From: Janthinobacterium sp. FW305-129
GTDB taxonomy: Bacteria; Pseudomonadota; Gammaproteobacteria; Burkholderiales; Burkholderiaceae_D
Length of the DNA stretch: 64,000 nucleotides
Reading direction: 5' to 3'
NCBI RefSeq assembly: GCF_020858115.1
Contig: NZ_JACYMM010000004.1
Span: forward strand, 1-64,000
A program made the translations under genes and the position numbers. The notes below the pieces were generated by a model. It did no database searches and was not told where the DNA came from. It saw nothing but the letters and a program-made list of their open reading frames with translations. Positions 52,501-62,480 of this stretch are shown here, piece after piece (position 1 is the first letter of the stretch; every line of letters begins with the position of its first letter).

Positions 52501-52658
52501 TCGATTTGCGGCGCAGCGCCATCGTGCTGGCCGGCTTGGCGACCAGCCTGCCGCAGCTGTCCGCGCACATCGCCGCCATGCTGGAACAGCACCAGTACCA
52601 GCCGCTGTGCGCCTTGCTGGCGCAGCTGGCCAGCGAGCCGCAGGGTGAAGGCGCATGA
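49593..52658 (+). CDS. Hybrid sensor kinase with periplasmic substrate-binding-type domain
   Basis: A 1021-residue kinase. A signal/anchor (about 22-40) is followed by a periplasmic ABC-substrate-binding-like domain (about 45-330: VLFLNAYDYGRAGVESY, ADLIIAMQQPALDFLLSD). A helix follows (about 355-385), then PAS (about 395-520), HisKA with [16 protein letters not shown], ATPase with RDTGSGIAEQ and a receiver with VLSDWRMPDMDG. The last 70 residues are helical with LEQHQYQPLCALL. Start by ATG at 49593 is provisional (a second ATG follows at once). The next gene overlaps by ATGA. Confidence 0.9.
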   Translation: MMREVSGGLRPGGGRAAVRRCGRALLLAFCAALPASASVPAAAPPHQGQRVLFLNAYDYGRAGVESYTRTYVAAMVAAGLASEDIMVEHLSLNTQGDPALRNEMRDLLLLRYTQMMGRKADLIIAMQQPALDFLLSDLAPLARGVPVLAINTSGKALPAGSPLAIWQQKANVDFPGTLAQAMALFPETKTIVMAVGASEADQALKRNMQQAALAWQGKVAMRYLDDLTLAQMRAAVAHLPADTLLVAGNVNRDVAGNIATPVQFSAQLARLANVPAFGMYNATVGKGILGGSILHIEQAAQQVAQLSLAVLAGKAPAAPGALLPPARPVPMYDWEQLQRWDADISRLPPHTLFFNRPPQLWHEHRVAVLLVGGVFIVMAGLLSALLLQRRRLRRAESEARESEQRFRILVEHAPEAIVVYDLDLDRFVDANSSAQRMLGMSREALLARGPFDLYSTEQPDGLPLGLMVEEHLRRAMLGEPILVERHVRRADGSIFPCEVRLVKLPMEGRRLVRSGIVDISERKHSEQELLGYRDHLEELVQQRTAALSVAVTEAESANRAKSVFLANMSHELRTPLNSVIGFSQMMADSSSMFEEEKHNLAIINRAGHHLLTLINDILELSKIEAGRMQLQAGPVDLNGLLDEVLEMVRMRSRDQGIALRLERSGVPPLVRLDGAKLRQVLLNLLSNALKFIEQGSVTLSLACREGDDGQLALVFAVRDTGSGIAEQDLERIFEPFVQADSAVAQAGTGLGLTISREFVRLMGGELRVESTLGAGSRFSFELRAPVLQQPAIAALAPGRVARLPPAQRGRMVLLVDDDDNCRKLLAGLLAPLGFQLHEAAGGAQAQAMLAAQRYDMVLSDWRMPDMDGLALTRWLRAQPALVQPRLVIMTASAFEEEKQEALAAGADGFLRKPIEQEHLFAMLEQQLGLRFQRSAAAAPRAPAAAFDLQRELAQLGGAERQALLESVQALDLRRSAIVLAGLATSLPQLSAHIAAMLEQHQYQPLCALLAQLASEPQGEGA

Positions 52659-54820
52659 CCGTTCACGCACCGAAAGGCGAGCGCCTGGGCGGCGTATCCA
52701 TCGTGCTGGCCGTCAGCGTGGCGCTGACCTTTGTCGTCACCGTGCTGCTGCTGGTGTTTGCCGTGCTGTTTTACCAGTCCGAACGCGAGCAGCGCTGGCA
52801 GCAGCTGCACCGCAGCCTGGCCATCAGCGCGGACCAGCTGGCCGTGGCCATCGAGCTGCCCTTGTGGAATCTCGATGAAAAGCAGATGCAGGCCATCATG
52901 CGCAGCACGCTGGGCAAGCGCGACCTGGTGGCCAGCTCCCTGACGCCGGGCATCGGCAAGGAAGCGCTGGTCCTGCGCCGCACTGCGTCCGGCGCCATCG
53001 GCAGCTTTTCCTCGCTGTCCGCGGAACCTGGCTGGCTGGTGCAGCGGCGCCCCGTGACGATGGGCGGACAAGTCATCGGCAGCGTTGCCGTGTATGCGAC
53101 GCCGGCCCTGCTGCACGCGCAGCTGCGGCAGCGCGCGCTGGGCATCGGCGCCATGATCGTGGCGCTCGACGTGATCCTGGTGGCCAGCATCTGGCTGCTG
53201 ATGTGGTGTCTGATGCTCAAGCCCCTGAAGGCGATCGGCCAGTATGCGGCCGGCGTCAAGGCGGGGCAGGGCGAAGCGTTCGGCACGCCGCCGAAAGCGT
53301 GGTTCCTGGGCGAGCTGCGCACCTTGTACCGTTCCATCCGCGACATGGTGGCGCTGCTCGACAGCCGCTACCGCGCCTTGCAGCGCAGCGAGGAGCGCGT
53401 GCAGATGGCCACCGGCGCGGCCAGCATCGGCATCTGGGACTGGAACGTCAGCAGCGACGCCTTGCAGTGGGATGAGCAGATGTACGCGCAGTTCAAGGCC
53501 GATGCGGATAGCTGCATGGCGCCGGCGGCGATCTGGCGCGCGGCGCTGGTGCCGGACGACGTGCCGGCCGCCAAGGAAGCCCTGCGCGCCGCGCTGGGCG
53601 CCGGCCAGGCGTTCACGCACGAGTACCGCATCCTGTGGCCCGATGGCGCCATCCGCTACATCAAGGCCGATGCCGTGATCTTCCGCGACGGCCAGGGCCG
53701 GCCCATGCGCCTGGTGGGGTCGAACTACGACATCACGGCGCACCGCGAGGCGGAACTGGAACTGCTGCGCCACCGCCATCACCTGGAAGAGCTGGTGGCC
53801 GAGCGCACGAGCGCCTTGTCGGTGGCCGTCAGCCAGGCGCAGGCGGCGAACCGCGCCAAAAGCACCTTCCTGGCCAACATGAGCCATGAACTGCGCACGC
53901 CCTTGAATTCCGTGATCGGCTTTTCGCGCCTGATGGCCGCCTCGCCGAACATGCAGGACGATGAAAAGCGCAACCTGGCCATCATCCACCGCTCCGGCAA
54001 TCATTTATTGACTTTGATCAATGAAATCCTCGAACTGACGAAGGGCGAGGCGGGCCGCCTGCAGGCGCAGACGGCCGTGGTGGCGCTGGCTCCGCTGCTG
54101 CAGGAAGTGATGGACATGCTGGGCATGCGCGCCGAGCAGCAGGGCATGGCGCTGCGCCTCGATTGCGCGGACGTGCCGCCGGCCGTGCTGCTCGACGCGA
54201 CGCGCCTGCGCCAGGTGCTGCTGAACCTGATGTCGAACGCCGTCAAGTTTGCCGGCGGCGGCGAGGTCGTCTTGCGCGTGCGCGGCGAACGGCGCGAGGG
54301 CGAACAATGGATGCTGTCGTTCGCCGTCAGCGACACGGGCATCGGCATCGCGCCTGAGGACCAGCAGCGCATCTTCGAACCTTTCGTGCAGGCCGACAGC
54401 GCGGGGCCGAAGGATGGCACGGGCCTGGGCCTGGCCATCTCGCGCGAATTCGTGCAGCTGATGAAAGGCGAACTGACGCTGGAGTCCAGGCCGGGGCAGG
54501 GCGCCACGTTCCGCTTCAGCATACCCGCGCAGGCGGCCGAGGCGCCCGTGCAGGCGTCCGTGCCGCTGCCGGCAGCGCCCGCGCACGAGGCCCCGCCGGT
54601 ACTGCGGGCGCAGGACTTGCTGCTGCTGGCCGGGGAAGAGCGCGCCGCCTTGCTGGTGGCGCTGCGCGAATTGAACCTGGCCAGGGTTGCCCTGCTGCTG
54701 GGCGCCTTGCCGCCAGCGGCGGCGCCCGTGCTGGCACCGCTGCAAGCCATGCTGGACCAGCATCAGTACCGCCAGCTGTGCGACTTGCTGGAGAATGAGG
54801 GCGCGCTGGCGCCCGCGTAA
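52655..54820 (+). CDS. Membrane PAS sensor histidine kinase, paralog of the preceding one
   Basis: A 721-residue kinase with helices at about 12-35 and 165-188 around a periplasmic loop. A PAS/PAC domain (about 245-370), coiled coil, HisKA ([16 protein letters not shown]) and ATPase domain (SDTGIGIAPE) follow. It has no receiver. Coiled coil, HisKA and the final 70 residues (LDQHQYRQLCDLL) closely resemble those of the preceding kinase, so part was duplicated. The start is set by ATGA overlap. It probably works with the GGDEF-EAL regulator 174 bp downstream. Confidence 0.9.
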   Translation: MTVHAPKGERLGGVSIVLAVSVALTFVVTVLLLVFAVLFYQSEREQRWQQLHRSLAISADQLAVAIELPLWNLDEKQMQAIMRSTLGKRDLVASSLTPGIGKEALVLRRTASGAIGSFSSLSAEPGWLVQRRPVTMGGQVIGSVAVYATPALLHAQLRQRALGIGAMIVALDVILVASIWLLMWCLMLKPLKAIGQYAAGVKAGQGEAFGTPPKAWFLGELRTLYRSIRDMVALLDSRYRALQRSEERVQMATGAASIGIWDWNVSSDALQWDEQMYAQFKADADSCMAPAAIWRAALVPDDVPAAKEALRAALGAGQAFTHEYRILWPDGAIRYIKADAVIFRDGQGRPMRLVGSNYDITAHREAELELLRHRHHLEELVAERTSALSVAVSQAQAANRAKSTFLANMSHELRTPLNSVIGFSRLMAASPNMQDDEKRNLAIIHRSGNHLLTLINEILELTKGEAGRLQAQTAVVALAPLLQEVMDMLGMRAEQQGMALRLDCADVPPAVLLDATRLRQVLLNLMSNAVKFAGGGEVVLRVRGERREGEQWMLSFAVSDTGIGIAPEDQQRIFEPFVQADSAGPKDGTGLGLAISREFVQLMKGELTLESRPGQGATFRFSIPAQAAEAPVQASVPLPAAPAHEAPPVLRAQDLLLLAGEERAALLVALRELNLARVALLLGALPPAAAPVLAPLQAMLDQHQYRQLCDLLENEGALAPA

Positions 54821-54994
54821 AAGTGTGGGATGACAACATCGTTTTCGCTGAAAAGACGGACTAAGTGGCGCCGATGGATGGTGCTAAATTGCAATAAAGA
54901 TTATGATGATAATACGTAGTTCATCGCAAAGAAATGTCTTGTCCAGCGCGGCAACGGAGCGCCGCGCCTCATCCAAAGCTGAGAGAACTGCTAC

Positions 54995-57205
54995 ATGCAC
55001 CGCGATTTTTCGGAAGTGAATTCGAAGGGCGAAGTACTGATCGTTGAAGATACGCCGGCTTCGCTGAAGCTGTTGAGCGATTTGCTCGGTGGCGCCGGCT
55101 ATGCGGTGCGCCAGGCGCCGAACGGCGAACTGGCCCTGTGGACGGCCCAGGCGCGCCCGCCGGAGCTGATCCTGCTCGACGTGCGCATGCCTGGCCTCGA
55201 CGGCTTTGAAGTATGCCGCCGCCTGAAGGAAATTCCATCGCTGAGCCAGGTGCCGGTGATCTTCCTGTCGGCGCAATACGATACGGACGACAAGGTGCGC
55301 GGCTTTGCGCTGGGCGCCGTCGACTTTATTGCCAAGCCCTTCCAGGCCGAGGAAATCCTCGCCCGCACCGATGCCCACGTGCGGCTGGCGCGGGCGCAGC
55401 TGCAGCTGGCGCAGGAGCGCGCCAACCTGGAGCGGCGCGTGGCCGAGCGCACGGCCGAACTGGAACAGGTGGCCAGCACCCTGGCGCGCGAAGTGCAGAT
55501 CCGCCGCGCCAATGAAGAATTGCTGCGCCTGTCGGGCCAGGTCTTCGAAGCCACCCAGGACGCCATCCTGATCACCGACCCGGCAGGCGTCATCGTCACC
55601 GCCAATCCCGCGTTTACGCGCATCACCGGCTACGCGGCGCAGGAAGTGGTGGGCACGGACATCATGCGCCTGCATGCCGAATACACGGGCGAAGCGGTGC
55701 TGCTGGCGCTGCGCCAGGGCTTGCGCAGCAGCGGCTGCTGGTCGGGCGAGGTGCAGACGCGGCGCAAGAGCGGCGACACCTATCCCTGCCTGCTCAGCGC
55801 CTCCACCGTGCACGGCCCCGACGGCGCCGTCGTCAACTACATCGGCGTGTTCCTCGACATCAGCGAGCGCAAGGCCGAGCAGCACCTGATCGATTTCCTC
55901 TCCTACCACGACGCGCTGACGGGTTTGCCGAACCGCGTGCTGCTGCGCGAGCGCTTCGAACAGGCGCGCGCGAATGCCCTGCGCGACGGCCAGCAGGTGG
56001 TGCTGATGTGCCTGGACCTGGACCGCTTCAAGAACATCAACGATTCGCACGGCCAGGCCGTGGGCGACAAGGCGCTGCAGGTGGTGGCGCGTTTCCTGTC
56101 CGGCTGCGTGCGCGAGGGCGACACGGTGGTGCGCCAGGGCGGCGACGAATTCCAGATCCTGCTGCAGGACGATGCCCTGCTGGGCCGCACGCTGGCGCTG
56201 GCGCAAACCATCCTGGCCGGCCTGCGCGAAGAACTCAGCGTCGATGGCGAGCGCCTGGCGCTGACGACGAGCATCGGCATCGCCCTGTGCCCGGCCGACG
56301 GCGACAGCCTCGACGACGTGCTGCGCCACGCCGACACGGCCCTGGTGCGCGCCAAGGAAATGGGGCGCGACCATTACGCCTTCTTCACGGAGCGCATGGG
56401 CAGCGATATCCGCGCCCGCCTGGCCATGCAGCAGCAGCTGCGCGGCGCCATCGGCCGCGATGAATTCGAAGTGCACTACCAGCCGCAGATGTGCTTGCGC
56501 ACGGGCGCCATGCTGGGCGCGGAAGCGCTGTTGCGCTGGAATAACCCTGTGCTGGGCAAGGTGCCGCCCGGCCTGTTCATTGCGCTGGCCGAGGAGTATG
56601 GTTCCATCACGGCCATCGGCGAGTGGGTGCTCGAAAGCGTCTGCGCGCAGATTCGCGTGTGGCACGATGCGGGCCTGGGCAGCATCAAGGTGGCCGTCAA
56701 CCTGTCCGGCAAGCAGTTCGCGCAGGACCGCACCGTGCCTTTCGTCGAGGCGGCCCTGCGCAAATACGGCATCGCGCCCGCCTGCCTCGGCATCGAGATC
56801 ACGGAAAGCACGGTGATGGGCGACCCGGACAAGGCCGTGGCGGCCCTGACGCGCCTGAAGGACATCGGCGTGGGCATTTCGCTCGACGACTTCGGCACCG
56901 GCTATTCCAGCCTCGGTTACCTGAAGCGCTTCCCCATCGACGTGCTGAAGATCGACAAATCCTTCGTTGACGACGTCACCACCAGCAGCAGCGACGCGGC
57001 CATCGCCCGCTCCGTCATCTCGCTGGCGCACAACCTCGACATGCGCGTCATCGCCGAAGGCGTGGAAACGCGCGAACAGGTCGATTTCCTGACGGAACAC
57101 GGCTGCGATGAAATGCAGGGCTATTATTTCAGCCGCCCCCTCGCGGCCGCCCCATTCACGGACTTGCTGCGCGAACGGCGCACCCTGGCCGTGGCCCAGG
57201 CCTAA
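54995..57205 (+). CDS. Response regulator with PAS, GGDEF and EAL domains
   Basis: A 736-residue protein. The receiver (about 10-130) has LILLDVRMPGLDG and conserved Lys in FIAKPFQ. A coiled coil, PAS/PAC (about 180-300), GGDEF domain (about 305-465, GGDEF intact in VRQGGDEFQIL) and EAL domain (about 475-720) follow, with EAL in GAEALLRW and the loop-6 motif DDFGTGYSS intact. Both catalytic signatures are complete, so it may make and degrade c-di-GMP. Phosphate is likely supplied by the two kinases upstream. Confidence 0.92.
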   Translation: MHRDFSEVNSKGEVLIVEDTPASLKLLSDLLGGAGYAVRQAPNGELALWTAQARPPELILLDVRMPGLDGFEVCRRLKEIPSLSQVPVIFLSAQYDTDDKVRGFALGAVDFIAKPFQAEEILARTDAHVRLARAQLQLAQERANLERRVAERTAELEQVASTLAREVQIRRANEELLRLSGQVFEATQDAILITDPAGVIVTANPAFTRITGYAAQEVVGTDIMRLHAEYTGEAVLLALRQGLRSSGCWSGEVQTRRKSGDTYPCLLSASTVHGPDGAVVNYIGVFLDISERKAEQHLIDFLSYHDALTGLPNRVLLRERFEQARANALRDGQQVVLMCLDLDRFKNINDSHGQAVGDKALQVVARFLSGCVREGDTVVRQGGDEFQILLQDDALLGRTLALAQTILAGLREELSVDGERLALTTSIGIALCPADGDSLDDVLRHADTALVRAKEMGRDHYAFFTERMGSDIRARLAMQQQLRGAIGRDEFEVHYQPQMCLRTGAMLGAEALLRWNNPVLGKVPPGLFIALAEEYGSITAIGEWVLESVCAQIRVWHDAGLGSIKVAVNLSGKQFAQDRTVPFVEAALRKYGIAPACLGIEITESTVMGDPDKAVAALTRLKDIGVGISLDDFGTGYSSLGYLKRFPIDVLKIDKSFVDDVTTSSSDAAIARSVISLAHNLDMRVIAEGVETREQVDFLTEHGCDEMQGYYFSRPLAAAPFTDLLRERRTLAVAQA

Positions 57206-57223
57206 GTGCCGCGGTGCGGCCGA

Positions 57224-57240
57224 TGCACCATGCTGGTGCG
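57224..57240 (+). promoter_or_regulatory. NtrC-type binding site upstream of urease operon
   Basis: The perfect palindrome GCACCATGCTGGTGC (57225-57239), with a T before it, fits the NtrC consensus TGCACC-N5-GGTGCA. It lies about 75-90 bp upstream of the transcription start predicted from the sigma-54 promoter, a normal place for an NtrC enhancer. A further half-site GGTGCA follows around 57254. Confidence 0.8.
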
Positions 57241-57287
57241 TCCGCCGCAGCGCGGTGCAGGATTCTCACTTTTCCTTCCCCTGACGC

Positions 57288-57304
57288 TGGCACATATCCT
57301 GCTT
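57288..57304 (+). promoter_or_regulatory. Sigma-54 (RpoN) promoter of urease operon
   Basis: TGGCACATATCCTGCTT has the invariant GG (57289-57290) and GC (57301-57302) exactly ten bases apart and the TGGCAC of the -24 element. With the NtrC site upstream it predicts nitrogen-limitation control. The ureD start is about 32 bp after the -12 element. Confidence 0.8.
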
Positions 57305-57335
57305 AGGTAATCGCTTATTTACGCGATTGCCCCGC

Positions 57336-58202
57336 ATGCCAGACAGCAGCCATCCAGTCATACCTACACCAGCCAGCGCACACGGCGCCTGGCAGGCGCA
57401 CCTGCGCCTGGGCTTCGCGCTGCACGAGGGCGTCAGCCGCCTCGTCGAGCGCGCGCACAGCGGCCCCCTGCGCGTGCAAAAGCCCCTGTATCCGGAAGGC
57501 GACGGCGTCTGCCACGCCATCATCATCCATCCGCCCGGCGGCGTGGTGGGCGGCGACCAGCTGGCCGTCGATGCCACGGCGGGCGAGGGTGCGCACGCCT
57601 TGCTCACGTCGCCGGGCGCGGCCAAGTGGTACCGCGCCAACGGCCACGTCTCGGGCCAGCACATCGTGCTGCGCGCCGGCAGCGGCGCCGCCATCGAGTG
57701 GCTGCCGCAGGAAAGCATCTTCTTCAACCAGGCTTGCGTGCGGCTGCGCCATGAGGTGGAACTGGCGCCGGACGCCGGCTACATCGGCTGCGACATCGTC
57801 TGCCTGGGCCGCAGCGCCGCGGGCGAAGTTTTTAATACGGGCAGCATCAGCCAGCAAGTGCGGATCCGCCGCGGCGGCAAGCTGCTGTGGTGGGAGCAGG
57901 GCGTGCTGGCCGGCGGCGGCCCGCTGATGGCCAGCCCCCTGGGCCTGGGAGGACATACGGTGTGCGCCACCCTGATCGCCGTCGGCACGCCCGTCTCGTC
58001 ATCCGTGCTGGCCGCCTTGCGCGAGATCAAGGTGCCTGCCGGCGCCGCGTTTGGCGCCACGCAGATGAAAGCGCTGGTCGCGGTGCGCCTGCTGTGCGGC
58101 GACAGCGAGGCGGCGCGCCGGATCATGCTGGCCGCCTGGCAGCTGCTGCGACCCGCCATGCTGGGACGCACCGCCGTCGTGCCCCGCATCTGGAACACTT
58201 AG
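57336..58202 (+). CDS. ureD: Urease accessory protein UreD
   Basis: A 288-residue accessory protein that binds apo-urease and, with UreF and UreG, loads nickel. Family motifs: [37 protein letters not shown] and [14 protein letters not shown] at 57336 is used; a TTG nine bases upstream is less likely. A 16-bp tandem duplication falls across its stop codon. It is first gene of the urease operon. Confidence 0.95.
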   Translation: MPDSSHPVIPTPASAHGAWQAHLRLGFALHEGVSRLVERAHSGPLRVQKPLYPEGDGVCHAIIIHPPGGVVGGDQLAVDATAGEGAHALLTSPGAAKWYRANGHVSGQHIVLRAGSGAAIEWLPQESIFFNQACVRLRHEVELAPDAGYIGCDIVCLGRSAAGEVFNTGSISQQVRIRRGGKLLWWEQGVLAGGGPLMASPLGLGGHTVCATLIAVGTPVSSSVLAALREIKVPAGAAFGATQMKALVAVRLLCGDSEAARRIMLAAWQLLRPAMLGRTAVVPRIWNT

Positions 58203-58217
58203 CATCTGGAACACTTA
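58186..58217 (+). repeat. 16-bp perfect tandem duplication across the ureD stop
   Basis: GCATCTGGAACACTTA occurs twice without spacer (58186-58201 and 58202-58217). With a single copy ureD would end at TAA after the same last residues IWNT. The duplication turned the stop into TAG and lengthened the ureD-ureA gap without changing the protein. Confidence 0.95.
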
Positions 58218-58243
58218 ATCAGGAAAGAAGCGCAAGGAAAACC

Positions 58244-58546
58244 ATGGACCTGACACCCCGCGAAAAAGACAAGCTGCTCATTTTTACGGCCGCGCTGCTG
58301 GCCGAACGGCGCCTGGCGCGCGGCTTGAAGCTCAATTACCCGGAAGCGGTGGCGCTGATCAGCGCCGCCATCATGGAAGGGGCGCGCGATGGCAAATCGG
58401 TGGCGCAGCTGATGTCGGACGGCACGAAGATTCTGTCGCGCGCCGACGTCATGGACGGCATCGCCGAGATGATCCCCGACATCCAGGTGGAAGCGACTTT
58501 CCCCGATGGCAGCAAGCTGGTGACCGTGCACCACCCGATACCGTAG
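58244..58546 (+). CDS. ureA: Urease gamma subunit
   Basis: A 100-residue subunit of the urease heterotrimer, which hydrolyses urea to ammonia and carbamate. It has the family sequence [36 protein letters not shown] and the end [18 protein letters not shown] follows AAGGAAAACC. Length is exactly the family norm. Confidence 0.98.
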   Translation: MDLTPREKDKLLIFTAALLAERRLARGLKLNYPEAVALISAAIMEGARDGKSVAQLMSDGTKILSRADVMDGIAEMIPDIQVEATFPDGSKLVTVHHPIP

Positions 58547-58569
58547 TTTTTTTTGCGAAGGAGCCCCTC

Positions 58570-58899
58570 ATGACCCCAGGCGAATACCAGTTGGAAGAAG
58601 GCGAAATCAGCTTGAATGCCGGGCGCGCCACGGCCACCGTGGTGGTGGCCAACCGGGGCGACCGTCCCATCCAGGTCGGCTCGCACTTCCACTTTTTTGA
58701 AGTCAATCCGGCGTTGGCCTTCGAGCGCTGGCGCGCCTACGGCATGCGCCTCAACATCACGGCCGGCACGGCCGTGCGCTTCGAACCTGGCCAGCAGCGC
58801 ACGGTGGAACTGGTGGCGTTGGCGGGCGAACGCAAGGTCTACGGCTTCAATGGCGCAGTGATGGGCGAATTGCAAGACACTCCACCAGGAAAGGATTGA
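58570..58899 (+). CDS. ureB: Urease beta subunit
   Basis: A 109-residue subunit. It opens [19 protein letters not shown] and has [19 protein letters not shown] and [13 protein letters not shown], all typical. AAGGAG precedes the start by the normal distance. One base separates its stop from ureC. Confidence 0.98.
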   Translation: MTPGEYQLEEGEISLNAGRATATVVVANRGDRPIQVGSHFHFFEVNPALAFERWRAYGMRLNITAGTAVRFEPGQQRTVELVALAGERKVYGFNGAVMGELQDTPPGKD

Positions 58900-58900
58900 G

Positions 58901-60601
58901 ATGGCCAGCATTCCCCGCAGCGCGTATGCCGAAATGTTCGGCCCCACCAAGGGCGACCGCATCCGCCTGGCCGACACGGAACTGTTCATCGAGATCGAGC
59001 ATGATTACGCCATCTACGGCGAAGAGGTGAAATTCGGCGGCGGTAAAGTCATCCGCGACGGCATGGGCCAGTCGCAGCGCTGCGCGGCCGAGGTGATGGA
59101 CACCGTCATCACGAATGCCGTCATCCTCGACCACTGGGGCATCGTGAAGGCCGACATCGGCCTGAAAAACGGCCTGATCTTCGGCATCGGCAAGGCGGGC
59201 AACCCTGACATCCAGCCCGGCGTCACCCTCGCCATCGGCGGCGCGACGGAAATCATCGCCGGCGAGGGCATGATCGTCACGGCCGGCGGCGTCGACACGC
59301 ACATCCACTTCATCTGCCCGCAGCAGATCGAGGAAGCGCTGATGAGCGGCGTGACCACTATGCTGGGCGGCGGCACGGGGCCGGCCGTGGGCACGGCCGC
59401 CACCACCTGCACGCCGGGGCCGTGGCATCTGCACGCCATACTGGCGGCCGCCGACGCCTTCCCGATGAACCTGGGCTTCATGGGCAAAGGTAATGTGAGC
59501 CTGCCGCTGCCCCTGGAAGAGCAGGTGCGCGCGGGCGCCATCGGCCTGAAACTGCATGAAGACTGGGGCAGCACGCCGGCCGCCATCGACAATTGCCTGT
59601 CCGTTGCCGACCGCATGGATATCCAGGTGGCGCTGCACAGCGATACCCTCAACGAGGGCGGCTTCCTCGAGCACACCCTGGCCGCCTTCAAGGATCGCAC
59701 CATCCACACGTTCCACACGGAAGGGGCGGGCGGCGGCCATGCGCCCGACATCATCGCCGCCGTGGGCCAGTCCAACGTGCTGCCGTCGTCGACGAATCCC
59801 ACGCGCCCGTTCACCGTCAATACGCTCGACGAGCACCTGGATATGCTGATGGTATGCCACCACCTGGACCCGGCGATTGCCGAAGACGTGGCCTTTGCCG
59901 AGTCGCGCATCCGCCGCGAAACCATCGCCGCGGAAGATATCCTGCACGACATCGGCGCCATTTCGATGATGTCGTCCGATTCGCAGGCGATGGGGCGGGT
60001 GGGCGAGGTGATCATGCGCACCTGGCAGACGGCGCACAAGATGAAGGTGCAGCGGGGGCCACTGGCGCCCGACACGGCGCGCAGCGACAATTTCCGCGCC
60101 AGGCGCTACATCGCCAAGTACACGATCAACCCGGCCATCACGCATGGCATTGCGCACGTGGTGGGGTCCATCGAGGCGGGCAAGATCGCCGACATCGTGC
60201 TGTGGAAGCCGGCGTTTTTCGGCGTCAAGCCGTCGATGATACTCAAGGGGGGCATGATCGCCGCCGCGCAGATGGGCGACCCGAACGCCTCGATACCCAC
60301 GCCGCAGCCCGTGCACTACCGCATGATGTTCGGCGCCTTCGGCGGCGGCCTGAAAAAGTCGTTTACGTTTGTGTCGCAGGCGGCCTACGAGCTCGATATC
60401 GGGCACCAGCTCAAACTCAATAAATCCGTCATCGCCGTGAAAAACATGCGCGGCCTGCGCAAGCACGACATGATCCACAACGGCGCCACGCCGCACATGG
60501 AAGTGGACCCGGAAACCTACGCCGTGCGCGCCGACGGCCAGCTGCTCGTGTGCGAGGCGGCCGCCGTACTGCCGATGGCGCAGCGCTATTTTCTATTTTA
60601 A
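58901..60601 (+). CDS. ureC: Urease alpha (catalytic) subunit
   Basis: A 566-residue nickel enzyme. All catalytic residues are at the standard numbers: H134 and H136 (DTHIHF), carbamylated K217 and H219 (GLKLHEDW), C319-H320 (MVCHHLDP) of the flap and D360 (SSDSQAMGR). This predicts an active di-nickel site. Length is normal and it ends RYFLF. Confidence 0.99.
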   Translation: MASIPRSAYAEMFGPTKGDRIRLADTELFIEIEHDYAIYGEEVKFGGGKVIRDGMGQSQRCAAEVMDTVITNAVILDHWGIVKADIGLKNGLIFGIGKAGNPDIQPGVTLAIGGATEIIAGEGMIVTAGGVDTHIHFICPQQIEEALMSGVTTMLGGGTGPAVGTAATTCTPGPWHLHAILAAADAFPMNLGFMGKGNVSLPLPLEEQVRAGAIGLKLHEDWGSTPAAIDNCLSVADRMDIQVALHSDTLNEGGFLEHTLAAFKDRTIHTFHTEGAGGGHAPDIIAAVGQSNVLPSSTNPTRPFTVNTLDEHLDMLMVCHHLDPAIAEDVAFAESRIRRETIAAEDILHDIGAISMMSSDSQAMGRVGEVIMRTWQTAHKMKVQRGPLAPDTARSDNFRARRYIAKYTINPAITHGIAHVVGSIEAGKIADIVLWKPAFFGVKPSMILKGGMIAAAQMGDPNASIPTPQPVHYRMMFGAFGGGLKKSFTFVSQAAYELDIGHQLKLNKSVIAVKNMRGLRKHDMIHNGATPHMEVDPETYAVRADGQLLVCEAAAVLPMAQRYFLF

Positions 60602-60613
60602 GGGGGAGACATC

Positions 60614-61138
60614 ATGCTCACTTTGCATACCAAATTAGGTCCCGACGATGGGCGCGCGCCCACCGCGCAACTGATACTGCCCTACGACCAGCGCGAAAAA
60701 TGCCGGCTGCGCGCCGTGCTGTCGAATGGCGCCGACGTGGCCGTGTTCACCGTGCGCGGCACGGTGCTGCGCGACGGCGAGCGCATGACGGGGCCAGGCG
60801 GGCAGGTGGTGCGGATCGTCGCCGCGCGCGAAGCGACCTATCTGGTGCAGTGCGCGGATGCGCACACGCTGCTGCGCTGCGCTTTCCACCTGGGGAACCG
60901 CCACACGCAGGCGCAGGTGGGCGACGGCTTTTTGCGCATCCGCAAGGACGTGGTGTTGAAGGAGATGCTGGAAGGCTTGCAGGCGACCGTGACGGAGGAA
61001 GACGCGCCGTTCGAGCCGGAAGCGGGCGCCTACGGCGGCGGCCATGGCCACCACGACGGCCACGGCCAGCATTTGCTGGCACCCGTGCCGCTGCGGCAGA
61101 AAATCCACCGCCCCAGTGATACGCCGGGCACCGTCTGA
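60614..61138 (+). CDS. ureE: Urease nickel metallochaperone UreE
   Basis: A 174-residue nickel carrier. The N-terminal domain has [15 protein letters not shown], and the C-terminal domain has [16 protein letters not shown]. The tail after about residue 140 is His/Gly-rich ([15 protein letters not shown]), which adds nickel-binding capacity. Its TGA overlaps the ureF ATG by one base. Confidence 0.96.
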   Translation: MLTLHTKLGPDDGRAPTAQLILPYDQREKCRLRAVLSNGADVAVFTVRGTVLRDGERMTGPGGQVVRIVAAREATYLVQCADAHTLLRCAFHLGNRHTQAQVGDGFLRIRKDVVLKEMLEGLQATVTEEDAPFEPEAGAYGGGHGHHDGHGQHLLAPVPLRQKIHRPSDTPGTV

Positions 61139-61818
61139 TGCAGGCCTCGGCCCTGCTGCATCTGCTGCAGTTCGCCAGCCCGGCCTTGCCGATCGGCGCC
61201 TACAGCTATTCGCAGGGGCTGGAAGCGGCGCTGGAGTCCGGCCTGGTGAGCGACGCGGCCACGGCGCGCGCATGGATCGCGCAGCATCTGGCGCAGGTGG
61301 TGGCGCGCTGGGAAGCGCCTTTGTGCTGGCGCTTGATGCAGGCGTTTGCAGCGCAGGATTTGTGCGCCGTGCAGCGCTGGAGCGAGCGTTTCATCGCTTC
61401 GCGCGACACGGCGGAATTTCGCGCCGAAACCATCCAGATGGGGTACTCATTGACCAAATTGCTGGCCGAGCTGGGCGTGGCCGACGGCGTCTTGATCGAC
61501 ATGCTGCAGGGCCAGCCGGAGGTGGCGCTGCCCACCGCGTATGCCTGCGCCGTGGCGGCGCTGGCGATTCCGCGCGAAGAGGCGCTGCTGGCCATGCTGT
61601 TCGCCTGGGCGGAAAACCAGGTGCTCGTCTGCGTGAAATCCGTGCCGCTGGGGCAGGTGGCGGGCCAGCGTTTGCTGCTGTCGCTGCGGCCCGACCTGGA
61701 AGCGGCAGCCCTGACGGCGCAAACCTTGGCAGACGACGAGATGGGCAACTGGGCGCCGGGCCTGTCGCTGCTGTCGATGCGCCACGAAGTGCAGTACAGC
61801 CGACTGTACCGCTCCTGA
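61138..61818 (+). CDS. ureF: Urease accessory protein UreF
   Basis: A 226-residue helical protein that joins UreD and UreG and gates nickel insertion. It opens [20 protein letters not shown] with [12 protein letters not shown], and ends [25 protein letters not shown] (last 21 residues), as in the family. It starts in a TGATG overlap with ureE. Confidence 0.96.
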   Translation: MQASALLHLLQFASPALPIGAYSYSQGLEAALESGLVSDAATARAWIAQHLAQVVARWEAPLCWRLMQAFAAQDLCAVQRWSERFIASRDTAEFRAETIQMGYSLTKLLAELGVADGVLIDMLQGQPEVALPTAYACAVAALAIPREEALLAMLFAWAENQVLVCVKSVPLGQVAGQRLLLSLRPDLEAAALTAQTLADDEMGNWAPGLSLLSMRHEVQYSRLYRS

Positions 61819-61841
61819 ACACTACCACGAGAGACTACAAC

Positions 61842-62476
<635 letters not shown>

Positions 62477-62480
<4 letters not shown>

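Noticed and set aside
49920..52670. 916-residue minus-strand open frame under the hybrid kinase
   Set aside because: Antisense shadow in very GC-rich sequence; the plus strand has complete kinase domains.
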